A stretch of DNA of 10,320 nt from an uncultured Gemmatimonadota bacterium (GTDB taxonomy: Bacteria; Gemmatimonadota; Gemmatimonadetes; Longimicrobiales; Gaopeijiaceae): the NCBI GenBank assembly GCA_938030915.1, contig CALHIO010000303.1:1-10320 (forward strand), given 5' to 3'. How positions within the stretch are numbered: position 1 is the first letter of the stretch; every line of letters begins with the position of its first letter. Made by a program: the position numbers and the translations under genes. A model generated the notes under the pieces. The model was not told where the DNA came from, made no database searches, and saw nothing but the letters and a program-made list of their open reading frames with translations. Shown here one piece after another: positions 1-7,897 of this stretch.

Positions 1-155
1 GGATCAAGGATGAGTGGGGGCGGCCGGATGCGCTGGTCGTCGCTACGGGTGGGTTCGCGAGCACGATGGGGCCGCATTTGCGCACGGTGGAAATGATCGA
101 ACCCTATCTGACCCTGTACGGACTCGCGATGGCCGGAGAGTACCTCGCGCGTTGA
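1..155 (+). CDS. coaX: Type III pantothenate kinase, C-terminal fragment
   Basis: Reading from base 3 gives 50 residues ending in TGA at 153-155; the 5' part lies outside the window. The fragment contains VVATGGFAS, then a P-H-L stretch and EPYLTLYGLAMAGEYL. This matches the end of type III pantothenate kinases, where a V-x-TGG-x-A loop is followed by a D/E-x-x-LTL-x-GL helix. The enzyme phosphorylates pantothenate with ATP in the cytoplasm, the first committed step of coenzyme A synthesis. It belongs to the acetate/sugar kinase (ASKHA) fold, and the TGG loop is part of its nucleotide-binding region. The phosphate-loop and Asp motifs of the N-terminus are off-window and cannot be checked. A ketopantoate reductase family gene lies two genes downstream, which fits a pantothenate/CoA theme. 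A 108-bp gap separates it from the next gene. Confidence 0.85.
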   Translation, partial: IKDEWGRPDALVVATGGFASTMGPHLRTVEMIEPYLTLYGLAMAGEYLAR

Positions 156-263
156 TTCCCCGGAGGGCCGAGTCGCCAAGCATCTCCCCCGAAGGGTCGC
201 CGACGCGCTAGATTCACGAGCTTCGCCGCGGGACTCCGCCGCACGCGCTACCGACCGAACGCC

Positions 264-1340
264 ATGACGCTTTCACCCGTCTTTCGCTCTCAGAAGTCCG
301 TCCAGCTCCTGGCCGAGCACGGGGTCTGGTCCCGGCTCGCGTCGGATCTGGAGGCCCAGGCCAAGGCCGTCGGGACGGTGTACGACGACCTGGAGCGGGT
401 GATCGATGCGCGCTTCCGTACCGATCCTCCGCACGTGCCTTCCGCGGATGAGGTCACTACGCCCGAGGGGCTCCACTTCCTGCAGGAGTACTTCTTCCTG
501 ATCCTCTTCCGCTCGATCTTCGGATCGCTCGGGGTAGATCGTGAGCGTCTGCAGGCGTACACCGAGCTCAACTTCTGCATCAAGGGCACGATCACCGCCG
601 CCGACAATCTATTCGACGACCAGGCGAAGACACTCCTCCCGCTCGCTCCGAGCGCAGGCGCCCGGTTCATGTCGATTCTCCAGCTGATGTCGTTCGAGCG
701 TCTGCTCCGGGGTGTCCTGGATCGCTGGGCTCACCGGGGCGTGCTCGCTGAGGAGGATATCCCGGCCATCCAGCAGGCGCTCATCGACAGGATGGCCGAG
801 ATCGGGGTCCTCGAGGGATCCGAGGAAGGGGGCGTGGACGGGATTCCGACGCCGGACGAGATGGTGGAATCGGTCCACCGTGTGCGAGGCGGTTCGCTCT
901 TCGCGCTCGCGTTCGCTGCGCCCTCGGTTCTCGAGGAGGGTGAAGTCGGTGCACGAATGGGCGACGCCGAAGAGGCGATTGCTCGCCTGGGTACGGCGTT
1001 TCAGATCGTCGATGACCTCACCGACTTCGAGTTCGACGTAGGGAGGCGCTCGCACAATCTGCTCGTGTCCGAGATCCACCACGGCGGTTCGCCGGAGGAG
1101 CGTACCGCGCTCGCCGCGATGTGGGAGGGTGGTCCGGTCCCCACGGGCGCGGTGGAGGGTCTCTTTGCGAATTCAGCGAGAGCCGTTCTCGAGCGTGCCT
1201 ACGCCGAAGCTCGAGCCTCGTTTACGACGCTTCAGGGGCTCGGACACTGGTTCGATCCGGCACTCGCCGACGAGGTTGTGCATGCGATCGTCGGGCTGGA
1301 GGGGGTGGCGCGCATGGAGGCGCTGACCTCGGAGGCGTAG
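264..1340 (+). CDS. Polyprenyl-synthetase-fold protein with degenerate first Asp motif
   Basis: The 358-residue protein appears to be a mostly helical class I isoprenoid-synthase-fold protein. The second Asp-rich motif is clear near residues 243-258: G243-T-A-F-Q247-I-V-D250-D251-L-T-D254, with a further Asp at 258. This is the usual G-x-A-F-Q-x-x-D-D-x-x-D site that binds Mg-diphosphate. Residues 205-215 (HRVRGGSLFAL) resemble the K-T-x-x-L-F helix of the family, with Arg in place of Lys. The first Asp motif is atypical: residues 114-122 read DNLFDDQAK instead of DDxxD followed by an Arg pair, and no N-terminal G-K-R motif for isopentenyl diphosphate is visible. It may be a terpene-synthase-like or otherwise repurposed family member rather than a standard chain-elongating prenyltransferase. 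The ATG at 264 has no obvious Shine-Dalgarno sequence, so the start is less sure than the frame. Its stop is 2 nt before the next gene. Confidence 0.7.
   Translation: MTLSPVFRSQKSVQLLAEHGVWSRLASDLEAQAKAVGTVYDDLERVIDARFRTDPPHVPSADEVTTPEGLHFLQEYFFLILFRSIFGSLGVDRERLQAYTELNFCIKGTITAADNLFDDQAKTLLPLAPSAGARFMSILQLMSFERLLRGVLDRWAHRGVLAEEDIPAIQQALIDRMAEIGVLEGSEEGGVDGIPTPDEMVESVHRVRGGSLFALAFAAPSVLEEGEVGARMGDAEEAIARLGTAFQIVDDLTDFEFDVGRRSHNLLVSEIHHGGSPEERTALAAMWEGGPVPTGAVEGLFANSARAVLERAYAEARASFTTLQGLGHWFDPALADEVVHAIVGLEGVARMEALTSEA
1331..1335 (+). promoter_or_regulatory. Ribosome binding site setting the GTG start of the reductase
   Basis: GGAGG lies inside the last codons of the upstream gene, 7 nt before the GTG at 1343. 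It decides the start: the same frame is open back to 1121, but that stretch overlaps the upstream gene and only the part from 1343 matches the Rossmann N-terminus of the family. Confidence 0.75.
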
Positions 1341-1342
1341 AC

Positions 1343-2368
1343 GTGCGGTCTCTCGACCCGGTCGTGGTGTGGGGTGCCGGGGCCATGGGCGGCTCTATCG
1401 GTGCGTGGCTGGCCCGGGCGGGTCACGACGTGGTGCTCGTGGATGCCGACGCCGAGCATGTGGCGGCGATCCGGGAGCGCGGGCTCCGGATCACGGGCCC
1501 GATCGACGACTTCACGGTACGCAGCCCCTGCGTGCACCCCGGTGAGGTCGAGCCCGGTATCCGGACGGTGCTGCTGTGCGTGAAGGCGCATCACACACTC
1601 GGAGCCCTGGATGCGATCGCACCCGTGCTCCACCCTGACGGCTTTGTGGTCTCGGTCCAAAATGGACTCAACGAGCGCGTGATCTCGGACCGGATCGGGT
1701 CCGCCCGGACGGTGGGCTGTTTCGTGAACTTCGGTGCGGACGTGATGGAGCCGGGGCAGGTGATGCGGGGAAATCATGGAGCATGCGTGGTCGGTGAGCT
1801 GGATGGCGCCGTGACCGACCGCGTTCGGGAGGTCCACGCCCTGCTCACCACGTTCGAGCCGGCCGCGGAGTTGACCACCAATATCTGGGGCTTCCTGTGG
1901 GGCAAGCTGGCGTACGGGTCGATGCTGTTCGCGACCGCGCTCGCGGAAGCCTCGATCGCGGACGTTCTCGACTCCGCGCCACACCGTCCCGTCTTGATCG
2001 GGCTCGCGAGGGAGGCCATGGCCGTGGCCGCGGCTCACGGGGTGCGTCCAGAGGGATTCGACGGATTCGATCCAGGCGCCTTCGCACCGCTCGCAACGGA
2101 CGCGGATGCCCATGCGAGCCTGGATGCGCTGGTCTCCTTCAATCGTGGGTCTGCCAAGACGCACAGCGGCGTATGGCGGGACCTCGCGGTTCGAAAGCGG
2201 CGGACCGAGGTGGACGCGCAGATCGCGCCGATCGCGGTGCTCGGGTCCGAGGTAGGGGTGCCGACCCCGCTCACGCACCGGCTGGTCGAGTTGATCCACG
2301 ACGTCGAAGGCGGACGACGTGACCAGAGTTGGGGGACACTCGACGCGCTCGTGGCGGCGTTGGGATAG
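1343..2368 (+). CDS. panE: 2-dehydropantoate 2-reductase (ketopantoate reductase) family protein
   Basis: The 341-residue protein starts at a GTG. Ketopantoate reductase converts 2-dehydropantoate to pantoate using a reduced nicotinamide cofactor, in the pantothenate branch of CoA synthesis. The N-terminal Rossmann domain begins at once with VVVWGAGAMGG (residues 7-17), the dinucleotide-binding G-x-G-x-M-G. The VQNGLN segment (105-110) matches the conserved substrate/cofactor loop. The C-terminal helical domain carries W-G-K188-L, equivalent to the catalytic lysine, and then S275, W-R-D and R-R-T-E289-V-D. These match the S-M-x-x-D and R-x-T-E-I-D signature with its substrate-binding Ser and catalytic Glu, followed by GVPTPLTHRL (305-314). 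An oddity is Asp34 at the end of strand 2, where NADPH-dependent members usually have Arg. It forms a 2-nt-spaced pair with the upstream gene. It could be a family paralogue acting on another 2-oxo acid. Confidence 0.8.
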   Translation: MRSLDPVVVWGAGAMGGSIGAWLARAGHDVVLVDADAEHVAAIRERGLRITGPIDDFTVRSPCVHPGEVEPGIRTVLLCVKAHHTLGALDAIAPVLHPDGFVVSVQNGLNERVISDRIGSARTVGCFVNFGADVMEPGQVMRGNHGACVVGELDGAVTDRVREVHALLTTFEPAAELTTNIWGFLWGKLAYGSMLFATALAEASIADVLDSAPHRPVLIGLAREAMAVAAAHGVRPEGFDGFDPGAFAPLATDADAHASLDALVSFNRGSAKTHSGVWRDLAVRKRRTEVDAQIAPIAVLGSEVGVPTPLTHRLVELIHDVEGGRRDQSWGTLDALVAALG

Positions 2369-2407
2369 GCGTAGCTCTTCGCCCCCACCGGCTCGCACAT
2401 CATGAGG

Positions 2408-2436
2408 TTGACAGTTTGTCGAAGGGGTCCAGATTT
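2408..2436 (+). promoter_or_regulatory. Probable sigma-70-type promoter of groESL
   Basis: A perfect -35 hexamer TTGACA lies at 2408-2413. At 16-17 nt spacing the only -10 candidates are CAGATT (2430-2435) or AGATTT (2431-2436), both weak. Transcription would then begin close to 2442-2446, at the left edge of the CIRCE element, which is where HrcA operators usually sit. A small inverted repeat GACA-GTT-TGTC (2410-2420) overlaps the -35 and may be coincidental. Confidence 0.5.
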
Positions 2437-2444
2437 CACGACTG

Positions 2445-2471
2445 TTAGCACTCATGAGGGTCGAGTGCTAA
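2445..2471 (+). promoter_or_regulatory. CIRCE operator (HrcA binding site)
   Basis: TTAGCACTC, a 9-nt spacer and GAGTGCTAA form a perfect inverted repeat identical to the canonical CIRCE consensus. It lies 53 bp upstream of groES. CIRCE is bound as DNA by the repressor HrcA, whose activity depends on GroEL, so that chaperonin demand releases transcription after heat or misfolding stress. The position downstream of the TTGACA and within the predicted 5' leader is typical. No hrcA gene is present in this window. Confidence 0.96.
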
Positions 2472-2510
2472 CGCATTGATGATTCCCACTCACGACTGAC
2501 CGAAGCACTC

Positions 2511-2516
2511 AGGAGG
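2511..2516 (+). promoter_or_regulatory. Strong groES ribosome binding site
   Basis: AGGAGG lies 8 nt before the groES ATG at 2525, a near-ideal Shine-Dalgarno sequence that fits a highly expressed chaperonin. Confidence 0.8.
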
Positions 2517-2524
2517 AATTCCGA

Positions 2525-2824
2525 ATGGCAAAGGCAGCAAGTGTGAAACCGCTCGCGGATCGCGTCGTGGTGAAGCCGCTCGAGGAAGCCGAGCAGATGC
2601 GCGGTGGCCTCTACATCCCCGATACGGCCAAGGAAAAGCCGTCTCAGGGCGAAGTCGTGGCCGTCGGCCCCGGCAAGCTTTCCGATGAGGGTGCCCGCCT
2701 CGAGATGGACGTCTCGGTCGGTGACAAGGTCCTCTACGGCAAGTACAGCGGCACGGATGTCACGCTGGATGGTGAGGAGTACCTCATCCTCCGCGAGTCC
2801 GACATCCTCGCCATCGTCTCGTAA
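2525..2824 (+). CDS. groES: Co-chaperonin GroES (Hsp10)
   Basis: The 99-residue protein is of normal length for GroES, the heptameric cytoplasmic lid that closes the GroEL folding chamber. The N-terminal strand carries KPLADRVVVKPLE (8-20), the typical start of the Cpn10 beta-barrel. The mobile loop that docks into GroEL spans about residues 20-38 and includes G27-G28-L29-Y30-I31-P32-D33-T34. Here the usual three aliphatic contact residues are Leu-Tyr-Ile. It is followed by the conserved KPSQGEVVAVGPG (38-50), V-G-D-K-V-L-Y-G-K-Y (65-74) and the C-terminal E-Y-L-I-L-R-E-S-D-I-L-A (85-96). It is the first gene of the CIRCE-controlled operon, with groEL 26 bp downstream. Confidence 0.98.
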   Translation: MAKAASVKPLADRVVVKPLEEAEQMRGGLYIPDTAKEKPSQGEVVAVGPGKLSDEGARLEMDVSVGDKVLYGKYSGTDVTLDGEEYLILRESDILAIVS

Positions 2825-2850
2825 CGCAAATCGACAGGAGATAACGAATC

Positions 2851-4482
<1,632 letters not shown>

Positions 4483-4528
4483 GCCCATTCGCCTCAGGCG
4501 ATGCGGATCGTTCGGTCGGTCCGGTCAG

Positions 4529-4563
4529 CGGCCCGGTCATCCGAGAGGGTGGCCGGGCCGTTT
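4529..4563 (+). terminator. Probable groESL transcription terminator
   Basis: Left arm CGGCCCGGTCA (4529-4539) pairs with TGGCCGGGCCG (4550-4560) as an 11-bp stem with one G-T wobble and a 10-nt loop. Only TTT follows before GG, so the U-tract is short. The place, 46 bp after the groEL stop and before a converging gene, supports a terminator. Confidence 0.65.
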
Positions 4564-4606
4564 GGCGTTCAGACAATCCCCTCGCGGCATCCGTTTACAG
4601 GCCCGT

Positions 4607-4645
4607 CGAGGTGGACCGACTCTCCTGCGGAGTCGGCCCACCTCG
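4607..4645. repeat. Long inverted repeat between converging genes
   Basis: Arms CGAGGTGGACCGACTC (4607-4622) and GAGTCGGCCCACCTCG (4630-4645) pair at 15 of 16 positions, with a single A/C mismatch and a 7-nt loop. The repeat ends 12 bp beyond the stop of the minus-strand heme-protein gene and 47 bp past the groESL hairpin. Neither side has a T-tract. It most likely stops or stabilises the 3' end of the minus-strand transcript, and perhaps acts on both strands. A protein-binding site or a repeat family cannot be excluded. Confidence 0.6.
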
Positions 4646-4657
4646 CTGAATGTGGGT

Positions 4658-5359
4658 CTACCTGGGGCCCGTGTGACAGTCCGCGCACGTGGCCCAGATG
4701 TCGGCCAGGACCTCGACCCGCTCCGGGGCCGACCGGGCGAGCGTGGCCCTGTCGCCCAGCTGGCGCAGGCGGGCGCCCATCGTGGCTACCGCGTTCTGGT
4801 CATGATCGGTGGGCAGACCCTCCGGGAGCGCTCCGAGTTCCTTGAGCCCCTCGGCGCCCGTGAACCACGTCCGGTCCGATGGGCCGACGAGACCGTCCCA
4901 GAGCAGGCGAGACGCCCAGTTCAGCCCTGCCATGTGTCGTGCCGGACTACCCGGAGGGGGTGGCCCTCCGAGCGTGAAGCGGTCTCCGAGGGGAACCCCG
5001 TTCGCCGCGTGGCAGTCGCCGCACGTCTCCGCGATACTCGCTGCGCCTGCAGCTGCCTCTGCGTTCGTTCGGGCCAGCGCCGCTTCGCGGGCTTCCCACC
5101 TCATGGGCCCGAGTTGAAGTACGATCTCTACCGGCAGATCGTTCGCCGGTTCAAGCTGGGCGAGGTCGTCGGCAACCCGGCGAAAGTCGTCCAACTCTCC
5201 GAACAGCGCGTGCTGTCGGGCATCCAGAGCGAGGTCGAAGTGCGTGATCATCTGACCGCGCGAGGGGCTTCCCATATACGGATCCGGCCGCGACGCGCAC
5301 GCCCAGAGCGCGATCGTGGCTACGACGAGCACTGCGGCTCTCATCGGAGTCCTGAGCAT
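4658..5359 (-). CDS. Predicted di-heme c-type cytochrome lipoprotein
   Basis: The 233-residue protein starts at the ATG whose GGAG (5368-5371 on the plus strand) lies 8 nt upstream. The frame is open further upstream but reads as low-quality sequence there. The N-terminus is a lipoprotein signal: M-L-R-T-P-M-R, a hydrophobic run, then lipobox L18-W-A-C21. The mature protein would be membrane-anchored facing the periplasm. Two heme-attachment motifs are present, CGDCH at 113-117 and CADCH at 225-229, the second 4 residues from the C-terminus. The 24 residues ending at each motif (94-117 and 206-229) align without gaps with 11 identities, so the protein looks internally duplicated. Each half has a helical stretch with His/Met (near 38-41 and 142-143) well before its C-x-x-C-H. 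That layout recalls cytochrome c'-type helical bundles with the heme site at the end. It probably carries electrons, but its partner is unknown. No oxidase genes are adjacent. Confidence 0.72.
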   Translation of the reverse strand: MLRTPMRAAVLVVATIALWACASRPDPYMGSPSRGQMITHFDLALDARQHALFGELDDFRRVADDLAQLEPANDLPVEIVLQLGPMRWEAREAALARTNAEAAAGAASIAETCGDCHAANGVPLGDRFTLGGPPPPGSPARHMAGLNWASRLLWDGLVGPSDRTWFTGAEGLKELGALPEGLPTDHDQNAVATMGARLRQLGDRATLARSAPERVEVLADIWATCADCHTGPR

Positions 5360-5451
5360 GGTTCGATCTCCATGAATCAACGATGCGCGGAGCGACCCCG
5401 CCCCGCACACGAAAGATTCCCCATCCGGCAACAATCCGAACGTCGGGAAAT

Positions 5452-5482
5452 GCCGGGGAGGGGTGTCGGGTGAACCCCCGGC
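5452..5482 (-). terminator. Possible terminator hairpin downstream of the acylase gene
   Basis: GCCGGGG (5452-5458) pairs with CCCCGGC (5476-5482) around a 17-nt loop. Read on the minus strand, the stem is followed by ATTTCCCG, so there is only a very short T-run. It lies 109 bp past the acylase stop and upstream of the heme-protein gene, within the 231-bp gap 5360-5590, where I see no gene. The long loop and weak T-tract make this tentative. Confidence 0.3.
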
Positions 5483-5590
5483 CATCTCACGACAGGGTGG
5501 CCACCGGTGTCCCGTCAGCGCACGGAGATCTTCCGATCGATTCCCGCCCTCACGCGCCCGCTGAGGATCGAGGGCTGTTCACTCGTTCGA

Positions 5591-7774
5591 TCACCGACGA
5601 CCGGGCGAGTATGTCTCTTCCGCGTGGGCCTCGATGTCCTCGGGGTAGAAGTACACGGGTCGGAGATCGCCGGTCGCGTACCGTTCTGCCTGATCGTTGA
5701 AGTGCGGAGAGCTCGGGTCGCCGCTTTCCCCACCGGCGGTGACGGCGAGCGCCGTCACACGCTCACCGAACTCCACGACGGCCACGAAGGAGTTCCCGCT
5801 CGTGCCGTATCGGCGTGCGGTTCCCGGGTACCGTCGGGCGCCGAAGGACGCGAGTGAACCCCACCGACCGGAATGGAAGCCGACCGGAAGGCTCGGGGCG
5901 TCGTCGGAGAACGGCTGCTGAATGTCGCCGTTGATGCGCTGGAAGCGATTGATCTCGCCCCAGGGGGTGCGCCAGTCACCGAACTCGGCCTCGAGCAGGT
6001 TCGACGCGGCCGCAAGGGACTGGAGGTGCTCGTCGATGGATGCGCGCTGGGCGATGTAGTCGTTCGTACTAAGACCCGCGTTGCGGGCCGTCTGGGCGAC
6101 GCGTTCCATCATGTCTTCCGCCCAGTAGGTGGCGACAGACGTGGCTACGGACTCTACGCCCCACCGGTAGTCCCACGAACGCAGCATGTCGATCTGATCA
6201 GATACTTCCGCCTTCAGCGGGTGCGACGCCGGCGCTCGATCGTGTGCTTGGATCAGTGCGGGAAGGATCGGCTCGAAGCCGGGCATCTGGCTGCTGTACG
6301 CGGCCTCGAGGAGGCCCTCCAGCGTGAAATCGGAACGATTCTCGAGGACACGAATCGCATGGATACCCCGGGCGTTCTCCCCGCTGCGCTGGAAGTAACG
6401 CGGGTATTCGGATTCCTGCGGGCTGTCCGGACCGGCCGAGCTGTACGGCCAGTTGTTCGTGTTCTGAATCCAGCCGACCGACGGATTGAACACGTTCGGG
6501 GTTTCGTCGATGGAGTGTGGCTCACCCCAATCGTTCGCCGAGACGCTCCCGTCCACGGGTCGGGTCCAGTCCACGTCGTTTCGGCGCACCGGGACGAAGT
6601 TGGAGTGCCAGTAGGCGATGTTGCCCTCCGAATCCGCAAAGATCGTGTTGTTCGACGAGTTCGTGTGCATCGACATGTTCTCACGATACCCGTCGAGATT
6701 GGTCCGCTTCGTGCGATCCCAGGACTGGATCAGGGCTGACAACGGCTCTTCCATGAGGGCGGTCGCGACCCACTTTCCATCCTGGGAACGAACGATCGGG
6801 CCGTGGTGGGTGCGGAATGTCGTAAAGGTCCGTTCCTCCATGCCCGCGTCCGTCCGGTAGGGGACGGTGATCTCCTTCGTTACCATCGGACGCTCTTCAC
6901 CGTCGACGACGTAGAAGTACTGGCCGTCACGCTCGACGACGGTTTCCAGGTACTCGTCGATGTTGTCGACGCCGCTGGACGTATGCATCCAGCCCGCGTC
7001 CTCGTTGAAGCCCTGGTAGATGAAGAACTGGCCCCACGTCGACGCGCCATACGCGTTGAGGCCCTCGTCGCTGCGCATGTGCAACTCTGAGCGGAAGAAG
7101 AACGACGTGTGGGGGTTGATGAGAAGGAGCGCGTTTCCATTCACCGTATTCCGGGGAGAGATGGCGATCCCGTTCGAACCGCGCGGCTCTTCCCAATCGA
7201 TGAGCGGTTCCTCGATGTCGAGCTGGGCCATCGCCATACCCATGGGACCGTCTTCGTAGAACGCTTCGAGCTGACGGGTGTTCACGCGCTCGATGTCACC
7301 CCCGATGGAGCCCTCGCTGAACGTGAGTGCCATCCAGGGTTCGAAGCGATCGAGGACCATCGGGTCCGTCTCGGGATGCGTGTGCAGGTAGTAATTCAGC
7401 CCTGCCGCCCAGGCATCCATGAGGTCCTTGAGCCACTGCGGGCTCTCGGCGTACATCCCCTGAATCTCGACCGGATCGATGAAGAGCTTCATCCGGAGAT
7501 CGCCCCAGAGCTCGTCCTCGCCATAGGCCTCTGCGAGCCGGCCCTGTGAGAAGAGGAAGTTTCGCTCGATCCGGTGAAAATCGTCCTCCGCCTGCGCGAA
7601 GACCGCACCGAAGACGGCATGTGCATCGGTCGGTCCGTGCACGTGAGCGATGCCCCAGTCGTCCCGTGTGATCGTGATCTCGTCGGCCATCGCTTCCCAG
7701 GTGGCGACTTCGGGATCTGTCGGTGCGCAGGCGACGATGGTCAGGGCGAGCAGGAGGAGGATCGGCTTCTTCAT
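5591..7774 (-). CDS. Penicillin/AHL acylase family lipoprotein (Ntn hydrolase, S45)
   Basis: The 727-residue protein is close to the usual length of the peptidase S45 family, whose members hydrolyse amide-linked acyl groups such as penicillins, acyl-homoserine lactones or N-acyl amino acids. A lipobox I13-V-A-C16 after MKKPILLLLALT indicates a periplasm-facing lipoprotein. The alpha-chain part has the family pattern R37-D-D-W-G-I-A-H and A60-Q-A-E-D-D, followed by GRLAEAYG (78-85). The autocatalytic site is R-G199-S200-N201-G: cleavage before Ser200 would expose the catalytic N-terminal serine of the beta chain, and NPHTSF (220-225) follows as in other members. The C-terminal part has G-N661-S-F, the likely oxyanion-hole Asn, and G-G-E-S-G-D-P-x-S-P-H-F-x-D-Q (681-695), a hallmark of the family end. 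The substrate cannot be read from the sequence. No clear Shine-Dalgarno precedes the ATG. Confidence 0.88.
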   Translation of the reverse strand: MKKPILLLLALTIVACAPTDPEVATWEAMADEITITRDDWGIAHVHGPTDAHAVFGAVFAQAEDDFHRIERNFLFSQGRLAEAYGEDELWGDLRMKLFIDPVEIQGMYAESPQWLKDLMDAWAAGLNYYLHTHPETDPMVLDRFEPWMALTFSEGSIGGDIERVNTRQLEAFYEDGPMGMAMAQLDIEEPLIDWEEPRGSNGIAISPRNTVNGNALLLINPHTSFFFRSELHMRSDEGLNAYGASTWGQFFIYQGFNEDAGWMHTSSGVDNIDEYLETVVERDGQYFYVVDGEERPMVTKEITVPYRTDAGMEERTFTTFRTHHGPIVRSQDGKWVATALMEEPLSALIQSWDRTKRTNLDGYRENMSMHTNSSNNTIFADSEGNIAYWHSNFVPVRRNDVDWTRPVDGSVSANDWGEPHSIDETPNVFNPSVGWIQNTNNWPYSSAGPDSPQESEYPRYFQRSGENARGIHAIRVLENRSDFTLEGLLEAAYSSQMPGFEPILPALIQAHDRAPASHPLKAEVSDQIDMLRSWDYRWGVESVATSVATYWAEDMMERVAQTARNAGLSTNDYIAQRASIDEHLQSLAAASNLLEAEFGDWRTPWGEINRFQRINGDIQQPFSDDAPSLPVGFHSGRWGSLASFGARRYPGTARRYGTSGNSFVAVVEFGERVTALAVTAGGESGDPSSPHFNDQAERYATGDLRPVYFYPEDIEAHAEETYSPGRR

Positions 7775-7815
7775 GGCGATTCGTGCAGGGGTGGGCAGCA
7801 GCAGAGAAGGACGAC

Positions 7816-7821
7816 ATTCTA
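7816..7821 (-). promoter_or_regulatory. Possible -10 element of the acylase gene
   Basis: On the minus strand TAGAAT (plus-strand 7816-7821) is one base from TATAAT and would give a leader of about 35 nt. No convincing -35 is found 16-18 bp upstream. A small inverted repeat GGTCCG-N10-CGGACC (7822-7843) lies directly upstream, in the 123-bp divergent gap shared with the gene on the plus strand, and could be an operator. Confidence 0.3.
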
Positions 7822-7897
7822 GGTCCGAGACAGGGAACGGACCATTCCCGGGAGGCTTCGAGGGAGGCCACGAGGGACAGACTCGGAGGAACGACGT

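Noticed and set aside
209..214. TAGATT as a possible -10 for the gene at 264
   Set aside because: No -35-like hexamer lies 16-18 bp upstream, and the gene could be read through from coaX.
1121..1342. N-terminal extension of the reductase frame
   Set aside because: It overlaps the upstream gene, is Arg/Gly-rich and precedes the Rossmann strand. The GGAGG before GTG 1343 gives a better start.
1232..2455. 407-codon minus-strand open frame opposite the reductase gene
   Set aside because: It has an Arg/His-rich shadow composition and no family motif. The plus strand has a full ketopantoate reductase signature, and the frame also runs into the groESL control region.
4562..5473. 303-codon plus-strand frame opposite the di-heme lipoprotein
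   Set aside because: The minus strand carries a lipobox and two C-x-x-C-H motifs. The plus frame is Arg/Pro-rich and includes the long inverted repeat near its start.
5496..5505. 10-bp perfect palindrome GGTGGCCACC in the 5486-5590 gap
   Set aside because: It is short, has no loop for a hairpin, and a palindrome of this kind can occur by chance in GC-rich DNA. No second copy was noticed nearby.
5873..6739. 288-codon plus-strand frame opposite the acylase
   Set aside because: It is antisense to conserved S45 acylase sequence and is Val/Arg-rich with no recognisable domain.
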